The notes under the pieces are model-generated. The model ran no database searches. It saw only the letters and a list, made by a program, of their open reading frames with translations, and was not told the DNA's origin. The position numbers and the translations under genes were made by a program. Shown here in pieces: positions 31,838 to 41,204 of a DNA stretch of 64,000 nt. This DNA is from Candidatus Brocadiaceae bacterium S225 (GTDB lineage Bacteria > Planctomycetota > Brocadiia > Brocadiales > Scalinduaceae). The stretch spans positions 124,001-188,000 of the forward strand of contig SMSL01000002.1 in NCBI GenBank assembly GCA_007859995.1. The letters run 5' to 3'. Each line of letters begins with the position of its first letter. Position 1 is the first letter of the stretch.

Positions 31838-32392
31838 ATGTCGCGAATAGGAAAGAAACCCATACCAATACCAGACGGTGTCGAAATAAAATATGATGAA
31901 GATACCGTAACAATTGAAGGTTCTAAAGGAAAAATAGTGCAGCCAATTCATTCACTCATGAAAGTTGAGGTTGACAAAGATGCAAAGCAGTTCAGTGTAA
32001 TACGGCCCTCTGAAGAACGGCAATGTAGAGAGCTTCATGGTTTGACCCGTACTCTTTTAGCAAACAACGTTCACGGAGTTGTAAGCGGGTTTTCTAAGAA
32101 TCTGGAAATAATTGGATTAGGGTACAATATAAAAATGCAGGGTGAAGAACTGATATTACAATTAGGGTTTTCACATCCTATAAATGTAAAAATTCCGAAA
32201 GATATAAAGATTGAAATTCAAAATCAGACAAATCCAGGGAAATTTACAGTTTTGGGTATTGATAAACAAAAAGTCGGTCAGTTTGCGGCAAATATAAGAC
32301 GCTTGCGTCCTCCTGAACCATATAAAGGGAAGGGTGTGAAGTATGCTGATGAGGTTGTTCGCAGAAAGGCTGGTAAGGCGTCGGCTAAATAG
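31838..32392 (+). CDS. rplF: 50S ribosomal protein L6
   Basis: A 184-aa two-fold protein near the factor-binding site. It begins MSRIGKKPIPIPDGV and ends with RRLRPPEPYKGKGVKYADE, both diagnostic. An 84-base AT-rich gap precedes it. Confidence 0.96.
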   Translation: MSRIGKKPIPIPDGVEIKYDEDTVTIEGSKGKIVQPIHSLMKVEVDKDAKQFSVIRPSEERQCRELHGLTRTLLANNVHGVVSGFSKNLEIIGLGYNIKMQGEELILQLGFSHPINVKIPKDIKIEIQNQTNPGKFTVLGIDKQKVGQFAANIRRLRPPEPYKGKGVKYADEVVRRKAGKASAK

Positions 32393-32430
32393 TAATTTTA
32401 GCACTTCTTTTTACTTAGAAAAATAAAGCT

Positions 32431-32799
32431 ATGGATATTATTAAAAAAAAATACAAAAGTCGACTCAGACGTCGTAAAGGAATAAGAAAAAAAATCATTG
32501 GTGTTAAAGAAAGACCGAGATTAAGTGTGTTCAGAAGTTCAAAGAACATATATTGCCAGATAATAGATGATACTGACGGTGTGACACTAGCTAGTGCATC
32601 ATCACTGGAAAAAGATATTAAAGATAAAACACCCTATGGTGGAAATGTAAAGGCAGCGGAGCTGGTAGGCCAGAAAATAGCGGAGGAAGCATCGAAGCTG
32701 GGGATTACCAAAATAGTCTTTGATAGGGGCGGATATAAATATCATGGGAGAGTTAAGGCTTTAGCTGATAGTGCAAGAAAAAATAATCTTGATTGTTAA
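32431..32799 (+). CDS. rplR: 50S ribosomal protein L18
   Basis: A 122-aa 5S-rRNA-binding protein. The segments RPRLSVFRSSKNIYCQIIDD and KIVFDRGGYKYHGRVKALAD are signatures. The N-terminal tail is rich in Lys and Arg as expected for an rRNA binder. Confidence 0.96.
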   Translation: MDIIKKKYKSRLRRRKGIRKKIIGVKERPRLSVFRSSKNIYCQIIDDTDGVTLASASSLEKDIKDKTPYGGNVKAAELVGQKIAEEASKLGITKIVFDRGGYKYHGRVKALADSARKNNLDC

Positions 32800-32840
32800 G
32801 GCACTTACTGAAGGAATATTGTAAATAATAGGAGGCTCTT

Positions 32841-33323
32841 TTGGCGTACAAAAAAGAAACTGGACAATTAGAAGAAACAGTTGTAAAAATCAATAGATGT
32901 ACTAATGTGACGAAGGGTGGAAAGAGTATGAGCTTTAGCGCATTAGTGGTTGTTGGAGATAAAAAAGGAACTGTAGGGCATGGGTTTGGCAAGGCAAGAG
33001 AAGTGCCAAATGCAGTAGGAAAGGCAGTAAAAGATGCTAATAGGTATACTTATTTAATACCTCTTGTTAATGGGACAATACCGCACGAAGTATGGGGGCG
33101 CTACAAAACAGCAAGGGTATTTATGAAGCCGGCGGCGCCAGGAACCGGGATCAAAGCGGGGACTTCAGCAAGATCTGTACTGGAATCTGTTGGTATTACT
33201 GACATTTTAACAAAATGTTATGGAACGAGAAATCCTCTGAATGTTGTAAAAGCTACAGCTGAGGGGCTTAAGTCGTTAAGAACAAAGCAAGAAGTCGAAT
33301 TATTAAGAGGTGTAAAGATATAA
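32841..33323 (+). CDS. rpsE: 30S ribosomal protein S5
   Basis: A 160-aa protein important for fidelity. The N-terminal domain contains VVKINRCTNVTKGGKSMSFS and the GHGFGKAREVPNAVGKA signature. It starts with a TTG, clearly supported by GGAGG five bases upstream. The loop where spectinomycin-resistance mutations fall (NRCTNVTKGGK) has no obvious deletion. The last base of its stop codon is the first base of rplO. Confidence 0.95.
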   Translation: MAYKKETGQLEETVVKINRCTNVTKGGKSMSFSALVVVGDKKGTVGHGFGKAREVPNAVGKAVKDANRYTYLIPLVNGTIPHEVWGRYKTARVFMKPAAPGTGIKAGTSARSVLESVGITDILTKCYGTRNPLNVVKATAEGLKSLRTKQEVELLRGVKI

Positions 33324-33766
33324 TGAATTTGATAGATGCTAAAAAAACATTCCAAAAGGTAAAAAAGAGAAAACGTGTAGGGCGCGGAGCAGGTTCTGGT
33401 CACGGTAAAACAAGTTGTAAGGGATTTAAAGGTCAAAAATCACGTTCAGGTGGTAATTTAAGAACAATATTTGAAGGTGGGCAGATGCCTCTGTTTCGTA
33501 GAATTCCTAAAAGAGGTTTTAACAACCCTTTTAAGAAGAAGTATACAATATTGAACATCAAGGATTTTGAAAGTTTTGATTCTGGAACTCGTGTAGATTT
33601 GCAAGAATTAAAAGATTCTGGATTGATAAAGAACACAAAGTGTGATTTAAAGGTTCTGGGTGAAGGGGTACTCACCAAATCGCTTACTATTGCTGCGCAC
33701 AAATTCAGTGGAGTAGCGATTGCCAAAATTAAGGACGCGGGAGGAGAAGCAGTAGCAATATCATGA
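33323..33766 (+). CDS. rplO: 50S ribosomal protein L15
   Basis: A 147-aa protein. The glycine-rich N-terminus (KRVGRGAGSGHGKTSCKGFK) and GGQMPLFRRIPKRGFNNP are diagnostic. L30 (rpmD), often found between rpsE and rplO, is absent here; many bacteria lack it. The end overlaps secY by four bases. Confidence 0.95.
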   Translation: MNLIDAKKTFQKVKKRKRVGRGAGSGHGKTSCKGFKGQKSRSGGNLRTIFEGGQMPLFRRIPKRGFNNPFKKKYTILNIKDFESFDSGTRVDLQELKDSGLIKNTKCDLKVLGEGVLTKSLTIAAHKFSGVAIAKIKDAGGEAVAIS

Positions 33767-35145
33767 TAGAGAAGTTCACTAATATGTTCAAAATTCCTGA
33801 GCTTAGGAATAAATTACTGATAACTCTGGGATTGCTTGCGGTATGCAGATTAGGTGTTTTTATTCCTATGCCCGGCATAGATACAGCAGTACTTAAGACA
33901 TACTTTCAGCAGTTTACTCAATCTGGTGTTGGTCAGTTGCTAGGCTTGGTTGATTTGTTTGCAGGTGGTGCTATGAGTTCGGGGGCGATTTTCGGTTTGG
34001 GGATTATGCCGTATATCAGCGCTTCCATTATATTTCAACTTCTAGTTGGTGTTGTTCCGTTTCTTGAGAGACTACAAAAGGAAGGTGATGTTGGTAGAAA
34101 AAAAATAAATCAATATACAAGATTGACTACCGTTGGTTTGTGTCTTTTCCAGGCGTTCATAATGATTCGTACTCTGTACGCGATCGAAATTAATGGTGTG
34201 TCTGTTGTGCCTATACATATACAGGGTTTCCAGTTTCAGCTTATGGCTGCAGTCCTTTTGACAACGGGAACTGTGTTGTTGATGTGGATAGGAGAACAGA
34301 TTGATGCACACGGTATAGGTAGTGGTATTTCGTTAATTATTATGATAGGTATTATCGATAGATTACCGTGGGCATTTAGTCAGATTTTACAAAACTTTAC
34401 TTTCTCGGTAGCTCCTGCTGAACACGAGATAGGAATTGCGAAATTGCTGTTGTTGATAGCTATGTTTTTTGGGATAATTGCAGGGGTAGTATATATTACT
34501 CAAGGACAAAGGCGTATTCCTGTGCAGCAGGCGAAACATACAAGAGGCAGAAAAGTTTACGGTGGACAGAAACATTTCCTGCCTCTGAAAGTAAATCAAG
34601 CGGGAGTTATGCCAATAATTTTTGCACAATCACTACTGATCTTTCCCGCCGCAATAACTAAAGGTTTGCAAGTCAGGTTCGAACCTGGAACGTTTTGGTA
34701 TTGGATTACATCTCGAGTGTCAGAAGCATTTGCTGGTGGATTTGTATACGTAGTTATGTATGTTGTTCTAATTGCTTTCTTTTGTTATTTTTGGACAGCT
34801 ATACAATTTAACCCGAAGGAAATGTCAAATAATATGAGGGATTATGGTAGTTTTATTCCTGGAATAAGGCCTGGACATCGAACGGCCGATTATCTTGAAG
34901 GAGTTATGAGTAGAATCACACTTGCCGGTGCAGCATTTTTGTCATTAATCGCAGTCTTGCCAATGATTATAGCTGGTGGATTCGAGCTAAACAGAGCTGT
35001 TGCCAGCTTTTATGGAGGTACCGGACTTTTAATTGTAGTTGGTGTGGCTTTGGATTTGGTACAAAAAATAGAATCTCATTTGATTATGAGGCATTATGGT
35101 GGCTTTCTGGGTGGTGGCAATAAAGTAAGAGGCAGAAGGGGATGA
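33763..35145 (+). CDS. secY: Preprotein translocase subunit SecY
   Basis: A 460-aa channel protein with ten predicted membrane helices. The second helix/plug region (GLVDLFAGGAMSSGAIFGLG), the GSGISLIIMIGI segment and the C-terminal cytoplasmic loop GSFIPGIRPGHRTADYLE are family signatures. It shares ATGA overlaps with rplO and adk, implying coupled translation of the three. Confidence 0.96.
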   Translation: MIEKFTNMFKIPELRNKLLITLGLLAVCRLGVFIPMPGIDTAVLKTYFQQFTQSGVGQLLGLVDLFAGGAMSSGAIFGLGIMPYISASIIFQLLVGVVPFLERLQKEGDVGRKKINQYTRLTTVGLCLFQAFIMIRTLYAIEINGVSVVPIHIQGFQFQLMAAVLLTTGTVLLMWIGEQIDAHGIGSGISLIIMIGIIDRLPWAFSQILQNFTFSVAPAEHEIGIAKLLLLIAMFFGIIAGVVYITQGQRRIPVQQAKHTRGRKVYGGQKHFLPLKVNQAGVMPIIFAQSLLIFPAAITKGLQVRFEPGTFWYWITSRVSEAFAGGFVYVVMYVVLIAFFCYFWTAIQFNPKEMSNNMRDYGSFIPGIRPGHRTADYLEGVMSRITLAGAAFLSLIAVLPMIIAGGFELNRAVASFYGGTGLLIVVGVALDLVQKIESHLIMRHYGGFLGGGNKVRGRRG

Positions 35146-35813
35146 GGCTTATATTCCACGGTCCTCCCGGTGTGGGTAAGGGTACTCAGGCTGGAAGGAT
35201 TAGTTTAGAAGAAAATATAAACCATATTTCTTCTGGTGATCTTTTAAGGGTTGCTGTTGATGCTAAAACAGAGGTAGGGCTGAAAGCAAAGAAATATATT
35301 GAGAACGGTTTGCTGGTTCCGGATGAGTTAATAGTTAATATAGTTGGGGACAAGATAAATTCAGCAGAGTGCGAGAGGGGATTTATTTTAGACGGGTTTC
35401 CAAGAAATCTATCCCAAGCTAGAGTGCTTGATAGTACACTGGAAAAAGTAGGAAAAAAGCTAGACAGAGTTTTCAGTTTTACAGCGTCTGAAGAAGTCAT
35501 AATTACACGTATTTCTGGTAGGCGAATTTGCAAATCATGTGGAGCTCACTATCATGAGATATTTAGTTCTCCATTAAAGAAGAATATCTGTGATAAATGT
35601 GGTTCTGAGCTGTTTCAGCGTAAAGATGACTATCCGGAAACAATAAAAGTACGACTAAAAGTATATAAAGAGCAGACTGAAACATTAATAGATTATTATA
35701 ATAAAAAGGGTATATTGGTAGAAATAGATTGCAATGGAGAGAAAAAAGAAATTCAGGAAAATATTCTGGCGGGATTACAAGCTATGTCTGAAGGAAAAAG
35801 GGATATGGAGTAA
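35142..35813 (+). CDS. adk: Adenylate kinase with zinc-type LID domain
   Basis: Interconverts ATP + AMP and 2 ADP. The P-loop is GPPGVGKGTQ and the AMP-binding motif DGFPRNLSQA is present. The LID domain has C-x2-C twice (CKSCG and CDKCG), the structural zinc site typical of Gram-positive and many other adenylate kinases. It is 223 aa and overlaps secY by four bases; the secY-adk-map-infA order is conserved widely. Confidence 0.96.
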   Translation: MRLIFHGPPGVGKGTQAGRISLEENINHISSGDLLRVAVDAKTEVGLKAKKYIENGLLVPDELIVNIVGDKINSAECERGFILDGFPRNLSQARVLDSTLEKVGKKLDRVFSFTASEEVIITRISGRRICKSCGAHYHEIFSSPLKKNICDKCGSELFQRKDDYPETIKVRLKVYKEQTETLIDYYNKKGILVEIDCNGEKKEIQENILAGLQAMSEGKRDME

Positions 35814-35816
35814 CGC

Positions 35817-36572
35817 GTGGTGATAGTACGTAAGTCTGAGCGTGAAATAGAAATAATGCGTAAAGCAGGAAGAATTGTAGCAGAGGCGCTTGCGATGACG
35901 AAGGAGATTGCAAGGGAAGGTGTCTCTACAGAAGATATAAATGCAAGACTGGAAGAATATGTATTACAGAAGGGTGGCATTCCGGTATTCAAAGGCTATA
36001 GGGGCTATCCAAAAAGTATTTGCGCGTCTATTAACGAAGAGATAGTTCATGGTATTCCGGATCAGAGAAAACTATGTAATGGCGATATATTGAGTGTTGA
36101 CATAGGGGTAGAATTTAATAAATATGTCGCTGATGCGGCGATAACTATTCCAATAGGAGAGATTTCTAAAGAAGCGGAGTCTTTATTAGAAGTTTGTGAA
36201 GAATCGCTAAATAAGGCTATTCAGAAAGCATGTGCGAACAACAAGTTGTCAGAAATTTCAAGATCGATACAAGAATATGTTGAAAGTAAAGGGCTTTCTG
36301 TAATACGGGATTACACGGGGCATGGCATTGGTAGACAGATGCACGAAGATCCACAGATTCCTAATTTTGTCAGCAGGGAATTGTTAAAGGCCGACGAAAT
36401 ATTATTACAGGGGATGGCATTAGCAATAGAGCCGATGATATGTGTTGGAAAATATGATACTGAAGTTCTGAAAAATAAATGGACTGTTGTAACAAAAGAC
36501 AGAAAGCTATCGGCACATTTCGAACATACAGTTGTAGTTACAGAAAACGGAGCAGAAATACTTACTGTGTAG
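35817..36572 (+). CDS. map: Methionine aminopeptidase type I
   Basis: Removes the initiator methionine from new proteins. The metal ligands can be placed: Asp of LSVDIGVE, Asp of YVADAAIT, His of GHGIGR, Glu of AIEPM and Glu of FEHTVVV. The start is GTG at 35817, with GGAG six bases upstream. At 251 aa it is the short form without a zinc-finger extension. Confidence 0.95.
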   Translation: MVIVRKSEREIEIMRKAGRIVAEALAMTKEIAREGVSTEDINARLEEYVLQKGGIPVFKGYRGYPKSICASINEEIVHGIPDQRKLCNGDILSVDIGVEFNKYVADAAITIPIGEISKEAESLLEVCEESLNKAIQKACANNKLSEISRSIQEYVESKGLSVIRDYTGHGIGRQMHEDPQIPNFVSRELLKADEILLQGMALAIEPMICVGKYDTEVLKNKWTVVTKDRKLSAHFEHTVVVTENGAEILTV

Positions 36573-36618
36573 AGGAAGAGTATCTTACTTTTACAAAAAG
36601 TAATGCTAAAGTTTATTT

Positions 36619-36837
36619 ATGGCCAAAGAAGAACCTATAAGAGTAGAAGCAGTAGTAAAAGAGTCATTGCCTAATGCCAAGTTTCGCGTTGAATTGGAGA
36701 ATGGTCACGAAGTACTTGCGCACGTGTCAGGGAAAATGAGAATGCATTTTATTCGCATTCTTCCAGGTGATAAGGTAACTATAGAAATGTCACCGTATGA
36801 TCTTAGTAAAGGAAGAATTATTTACCGTCAAGGCTAA
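36619..36837 (+). CDS. infA: Translation initiation factor IF-1
   Basis: A 72-aa OB-fold factor occupying the ribosomal A site during initiation. It reads [20 protein letters not shown] and then [20 protein letters not shown], which are diagnostic. The final segment [11 protein letters not shown] is standard. It stands between map and rpmJ. Confidence 0.95.
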   Translation: MAKEEPIRVEAVVKESLPNAKFRVELENGHEVLAHVSGKMRMHFIRILPGDKVTIEMSPYDLSKGRIIYRQG

Positions 36838-36849
36838 AAAGGAAAAAAT

Positions 36850-36966
36850 ATGAAAGTTAGGGCGTCTGTAAAAAGAATATGTGAAAATTGTAAAGTGGTG
36901 AAGCGTAAAAGAGTTGTGCGTGTAATTTGTACTAATCCAAGGCATAAGCAGAGACAAGGGAAATAA
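36850..36966 (+). CDS. rpmJ: 50S ribosomal protein L36
   Basis: A 38-aa protein starting [19 protein letters not shown]. Zinc ligands Cys11, Cys14, Cys27 and His32 follow the C-x2-C-x12-C-x4-H pattern. It is 12 bases after infA and is too short to appear in most automated reading-frame lists. Confidence 0.95.
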   Translation: MKVRASVKRICENCKVVKRKRVVRVICTNPRHKQRQGK

Positions 36967-37029
36967 GTTACAACGCTGATTCATGATGGTCTAGAGAAGA
37001 TTTATTACATTTTGAAAGGATTACATTAA

Positions 37030-37416
37030 ATGCCAAGAATTGCAGGAGTTGATATTCCTGGAGAAAAAAGAATTGTTATTTCATTAACTTACATTTATGG
37101 AATAAGCAAGCATCTGTCACAAAAAGCATTAAAAGCTCTTGGAATGGACGATAATGTTCGCGCGAAGGATGTTTCTGAAGATGAGTTGAGTACTTTGGGT
37201 GCATACCTAGATAAAAACTTTATTATTGAAGGTAATCTGAGAAGACAGGAATCGCAGAACATAGCAAGATTAAAGAATATTGGATGTTACAGGGGTTTGC
37301 GTCATAGATTGGGATTGCCGGCAAGAGGACAGAGAACTAAAACTAATGCTCGTACACGCAAGGGAAAGAAGAGAACCGTATCTGTGAAAAAGGGTATTAA
37401 GGAAATGAAAGGCTGA
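37030..37416 (+). CDS. rpsM: 30S ribosomal protein S13
   Basis: A 128-aa head protein contacting P-site tRNA and L5. The start [14 protein letters not shown] and the [20 protein letters not shown] segment are diagnostic, followed by the basic C-terminal tail. The expected next gene, rpsK, is displaced by an intervening gene. Confidence 0.96.
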   Translation: MPRIAGVDIPGEKRIVISLTYIYGISKHLSQKALKALGMDDNVRAKDVSEDELSTLGAYLDKNFIIEGNLRRQESQNIARLKNIGCYRGLRHRLGLPARGQRTKTNARTRKGKKRTVSVKKGIKEMKG

Positions 37417-37436
37417 TAGTTTAATCTTCAAAAGTA

Positions 37437-38273
37437 ATGAAAATTATTAATAAAGCGGAAATAGTTAATCTACTTGAACAGGAGGGCATCATATCAAACC
37501 CACTTGGATTTAGGCATAGCAATGGGTTGTTAAAAAAGGATATGAACAAAAAGATTAATGAGATTGCCGGCTTTTGCGAACAAATATTAAAGATTATCAA
37601 TAAATATAATAAAAAAAAAGAAATCGTTTTTCTTGAATGCTCCTGTGGTAAATCATATCTTTCATTTGTCTTAAGTTACATTTTTGAAAAAGAGTTTAAT
37701 ACAAAACCATTTTTCTTCGGTGTAGATACGAATGATGAGCTGATACGAAGGTGTGAGAAGATCAGGGCTGATTTGGATTATGAGAATATGATCTTTAAGC
37801 ATGGAAGAACTATAGATTTCAATACGGATAAAAAAGTAGATGTAGTTATTGCACTACATGCATGTAATACGGCCACTGATGAGGCGATCGCTAAAGGTAT
37901 TGAAGTTGGGGCCAGGTATATTATGGTTGTGCCATGTTGTCAGGGACAGTTACGCTCTCAGCTTAAGGATCATCATCCTCTGACTACTGTAACTCAATTT
38001 GGTTTACTGAGAAGTAAATTTGCGGATATATTAACAGATGCGCTGAGATCACAATTTCTTTTGGGAAATGGATATTATGTTGAACTTTTAGAAATAGTAC
38101 CTCCAAAGTTAACTCCAAAGAATATGTTGATATCAGCAAGAAAGACTAAAAATACGAGCAAAAGGAGTTTAGAAGGATATCATCAACTCAACAATATTTT
38201 TAATACTAACTTCAGCTTACAAGATTATTTATCTGAACAGCCATTAAATGATGATCAGGCCTGTGCTTGTTAG
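37437..38273 (+). CDS. SAM-dependent methyltransferase inserted in the alpha operon
   Basis: A 278-aa protein resembling the Methyltransf_32 type. The glycine motif I appears as LECSCGKSYLSF (around residues 66-77), preceded by a helical N-terminus. The later HACNTATDEAI and VVPCCQGQL segments match the family's second conserved block. The C-terminal end has CAC. It lies on the same strand between rpsM and rpsK, which are adjacent in most bacteria. It starts 20 bases after rpsM and is followed by 50 bases before rpsK. Substrate unknown; rRNA, tRNA or a ribosomal protein is a reasonable guess from the location only. Confidence 0.7.
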   Translation: MKIINKAEIVNLLEQEGIISNPLGFRHSNGLLKKDMNKKINEIAGFCEQILKIINKYNKKKEIVFLECSCGKSYLSFVLSYIFEKEFNTKPFFFGVDTNDELIRRCEKIRADLDYENMIFKHGRTIDFNTDKKVDVVIALHACNTATDEAIAKGIEVGARYIMVVPCCQGQLRSQLKDHHPLTTVTQFGLLRSKFADILTDALRSQFLLGNGYYVELLEIVPPKLTPKNMLISARKTKNTSKRSLEGYHQLNNIFNTNFSLQDYLSEQPLNDDQACAC

Positions 38274-38323
38274 CTTTATTAAGAAAACTAGACTTTACTT
38301 TTGAAAAAGATTGGATAATTTAA

Positions 38324-38698
38324 ATGGGTAAAAAGAAGGAAAAGCGCAGTGTTGCAAAAGCAGTTGTACATGTAAAGGCAACTTTTAATAATACATATAT
38401 TACGGTATCTGATATCTATGGTGAAACTCTATGTTGGGCTAGTGGAGGAACAGTCGGTTTCAAAGGATCAAGGAAAAGTACACCCTTTGCTGCACAAAGG
38501 GCTGCAAGAAATGTTGCAGAAAGAGCTCGGAAAAGATTTGGAGTTAGAGAGGTTGAAGTCAGGGTAAAGGGACCTGGTCCAGGAAGAGAATCGGCGATTA
38601 CAGCTCTACAAGAAGCGGGTCTTGTTGTTAGAGCTATAGAGGACGTTACGCCTTTGCCTCACAATGGATGTCGTCCAAGAAAAAAGAGAAGAGTTTAG
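38324..38698 (+). CDS. rpsK: 30S ribosomal protein S11
   Basis: A 124-aa platform protein. The segments [19 protein letters not shown] and [20 protein letters not shown], and the end [12 protein letters not shown], are diagnostic. It follows the inserted methyltransferase gene. Confidence 0.96.
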   Translation: MGKKKEKRSVAKAVVHVKATFNNTYITVSDIYGETLCWASGGTVGFKGSRKSTPFAAQRAARNVAERARKRFGVREVEVRVKGPGPGRESAITALQEAGLVVRAIEDVTPLPHNGCRPRKKRRV

Positions 38699-38778
38699 TT
38701 GCATATATCTTCTTTTGAAATAAGAAGAGTAGGAAATAATAATTTAGTGTAAATTTTGATTTATGAAAAGGGAATAAG

Positions 38779-39408
38779 ATGGCAAGACATGTAGACCCTA
38801 AATGTAGATTGTGCAGAAGAGAAGGTGTGAAACTGTATCTTAAAGGGTACCGTTGCGAAACTGCAAAATGCAGTATAGCAAAAAGAAGAGGTGTGCCTGG
38901 CGGTAGAACGTCACGGAGAGTGAGGAAATTGTCTTCTTATGGGTTACATTTCAGGGAAAAACAGAAATTGAAGCGATTTTATGGTGTTTTTGAAAGACAG
39001 TTTAAAAATTATTATCATAAAGCAGAAAGAAAAGAGGGTAACACAGGGGAAAATCTACTTATATTGTTGGAAAGAAGGCTTGATAATGTATTGTGCCATT
39101 TCGGTTATGGACATTCTCGAAGTCACTCCAGACAGATTATCAATCATGGCCACATAACAGTAAACGGTAAAAGGGTGAATATACCTTCCTTTTTAGTCAA
39201 GCAGGGTGACGTAATTAAACCTGTAGACAAGGAAGCTGATATAAATATGATAAAAATGAATGTGGAAACAAATAAGGATCGCAAACAGCCTTCTTGGTTA
39301 GAACGTGGAGATGGCGATTTAGATGGCCGTGTTCTGCAACTTCCTAATAGGGATGAGGTGTCAGTAGATATACAGGAACAGCTTGTTGTTGAGCTTTGCT
39401 CAAAATAA
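38779..39408 (+). CDS. rpsD: 30S ribosomal protein S4 (zinc-containing form)
   Basis: A 209-aa assembly and fidelity protein. The N-terminus has Cys9, Cys12, Cys26 and Cys31, the C+ zinc form. The S4 RNA-binding domain (about 99-160) contains RRLDNVLCHFGYGHSRSHSR and INHGHITVNGKRVN. In enteric bacteria S4 controls the alpha operon; the gap that follows could hold a control site for rpoA. Confidence 0.96.
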   Translation: MARHVDPKCRLCRREGVKLYLKGYRCETAKCSIAKRRGVPGGRTSRRVRKLSSYGLHFREKQKLKRFYGVFERQFKNYYHKAERKEGNTGENLLILLERRLDNVLCHFGYGHSRSHSRQIINHGHITVNGKRVNIPSFLVKQGDVIKPVDKEADINMIKMNVETNKDRKQPSWLERGDGDLDGRVLQLPNRDEVSVDIQEQLVVELCSK

Positions 39409-39536
39409 ACTAAAGAGTTATTTTATATTAATAAAGTTGTAGATTAGACATTTAATTTATGAAATCCTACCTTGAGTGTTCTGCCCAACGAAAGGCTTTT
39501 TTGGCTCATGATGGTTCAATCTAATTAAAATAAAAG

Positions 39537-39552
39537 GCCTTCTATGGAAGGC
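39537..39552 (+). promoter_or_regulatory. Hairpin in the rpoA leader
   Basis: GCCTTC at 39537-39542 pairs with GAAGGC at 39547-39552 around a four-base loop. It sits in the 184-base gap between rpsD and rpoA, 40 bases before the rpoA start. No T run follows, so it is not a normal terminator. It may be a processing or regulatory site of the rpoA-rplQ message. Confidence 0.35.
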
Positions 39553-39592
39553 TATATCCAGAGAGATTTAATGGTAGGAAGGAGGAGTATGT

Positions 39593-40624
39593 ATGCGTAT
39601 CAGATGGAGGGAGTTTGAGCTGCCAAATCGGGTCAGAGCCGAAAAAGAAACATATACTGACTTTTATGGAAAGTTCATTGCTGAGCCTTTTGAGCGAGGT
39701 TTTGGAATGACTATCGGAAATGGTCTGAGGAGAATCTTGCTTTCCTCGATAGAAGGAAGCGCTGTAACATCGGCTAAAATTGATGGTGTTGAACATGAGT
39801 TCAGTACCATTCCAAATGTGGTAGAAGATACAATTGATATTATTCTTAATATTAAAAATCTAGTAGTACAATTACATACTGATAAACCTAGAAAAATAAG
39901 AATAGAAACAAAGAAAAAAGGTGTCGTAACAGCAGCAGATATTATTACTGATGACGGTGTGGATGTTATTAATAAAGATCTTCATATTGCAACTATTTCA
40001 GAAAATATAGATTTTAATGTTGAAATGGAAGTTAAAAAGGGAAGAGGCTATAAAACCGCGGAGGAGCATGGAGTTGGAAGTTCTGAAGTTGGTGTGATTC
40101 CTATAGACGCAATATTTTCCCCCGTTCGTAAGACAAAGATACGAGTAGAAGAGACTCGAGTCGGTAGACGGACAAATTATGATAAGTTGATTATTGAAAT
40201 CTGGACAAATGGTATTATTTCACCTGAGATGGCACTTACAGAAGCATCAAAAGTTTTCAGAAAGCACTTGAATCCATTTGTGCATTATTTTGAATTGGGT
40301 AGAGAGCTGCCAAATGCCGGTGAAAAGCAGATTGAACAAGTTGAAGAACAAGAGGAAGACGCTGAAGATGAAGTAAAAAAGAGAGCGGTGGTGTCTGTCG
40401 CCGAGTTGGATTTGTCTGTCAGGGCTTCAAATTGTTTAGAGTATGCGAATATAAAGACTGTTAACGAGCTTATTACGAAAGAAGAAGATGAGTTGTTAGA
40501 ATTGAAAAATTTTGGAAAAACAACGCTAGTTGAAATCAAGAAAAAGCTTAATCAGTTGGGTTTGTCATTTAAAGAACCTGGAGATGTAAATCGAGCAGGA
40601 AAGGAATTGTCGCATGAGGCATAG
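39593..40624 (+). CDS. rpoA: RNA polymerase subunit alpha
   Basis: A 343-aa assembly platform. The N-terminal domain has EPFERGFGMTIGNGLRRILL and the dimer interface; an acidic linker near residue 250 (EQVEEQEEDAEDEV) leads to the C-terminal domain with LDLSVRASNCLEYANIKTV and GKTTLVEIKKKL, which contacts promoter UP elements and activators. A very good ribosome binding site (GGAAGGAGGAG) precedes the ATG. It overlaps rplQ by 11 bases. Confidence 0.97.
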   Translation: MRIRWREFELPNRVRAEKETYTDFYGKFIAEPFERGFGMTIGNGLRRILLSSIEGSAVTSAKIDGVEHEFSTIPNVVEDTIDIILNIKNLVVQLHTDKPRKIRIETKKKGVVTAADIITDDGVDVINKDLHIATISENIDFNVEMEVKKGRGYKTAEEHGVGSSEVGVIPIDAIFSPVRKTKIRVEETRVGRRTNYDKLIIEIWTNGIISPEMALTEASKVFRKHLNPFVHYFELGRELPNAGEKQIEQVEEQEEDAEDEVKKRAVVSVAELDLSVRASNCLEYANIKTVNELITKEEDELLELKNFGKTTLVEIKKKLNQLGLSFKEPGDVNRAGKELSHEA

Positions 40625-41177
40625 GAAAAAATCAAAACATTTGGGCAGAACAAGCAGTCATAGAAAAGCGTTGAGAGCTAATATGGCCAATAGTCTTTTC
40701 ACTTATGGTCGGATTATTACGACTAAGGAGAAGGCTAAATATATTCGTCCGTTTGTAGAAAAGTTAATTACAACGGCGAAAAAAGGCGTTATAAAGAAAG
40801 AGGTAGATAAGCTTGCTTATATCCACTATTATAGACAGGTTCTGTCAAAGCTAAACAATAAAGAAGTGGTGAGAAAGTTATTTGGCGAAGGAGATTGGCG
40901 CGAGTCCGGTGGAATTGCTGAGCGATATTTGGAGCGCAATGGAGGCTATACCAGAATACTTAAGCTTTCAGGGAGTAGATTGGGCGTTTTGTCCGGCAGT
41001 AGCGTTGGAGATGTACCGAAACTAGAGTATAAAATGGAAGGTTTTGAGCGAAAACTTCGCATGGTAGGAAATCGTCTGGGAGACAATGCCAGTAGGGTCA
41101 TCTTTGAATTAATAGAGGAAGTGGAAGAGGAAAAAGAGATTACGCCTAAGGTATCAGTAGCGGAAGAGAAGAAATAG
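40614..41177 (+). CDS. rplQ: 50S ribosomal protein L17 with C-terminal extension
   Basis: The N-terminal part is normal L17: MRHRKKSKHLGRTSSHRKAL and SLFTYGRIITTKEKAKYIRP. At 187 aa it is much longer than the common ~120-aa form: the region from about residue 115 has an insertion (SGSRLGVLSGSSVGDVPK) and an acidic tail (EEVEEEKEITPK). Longer L17 proteins exist in several phyla. It begins inside rpoA and ends the superoperon. Confidence 0.93.
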   Translation: MRHRKKSKHLGRTSSHRKALRANMANSLFTYGRIITTKEKAKYIRPFVEKLITTAKKGVIKKEVDKLAYIHYYRQVLSKLNNKEVVRKLFGEGDWRESGGIAERYLERNGGYTRILKLSGSRLGVLSGSSVGDVPKLEYKMEGFERKLRMVGNRLGDNASRVIFELIEEVEEEKEITPKVSVAEEKK

Positions 41178-41204
41178 AGTTTAACCTAATTTTGTACTAT
41201 AAAA

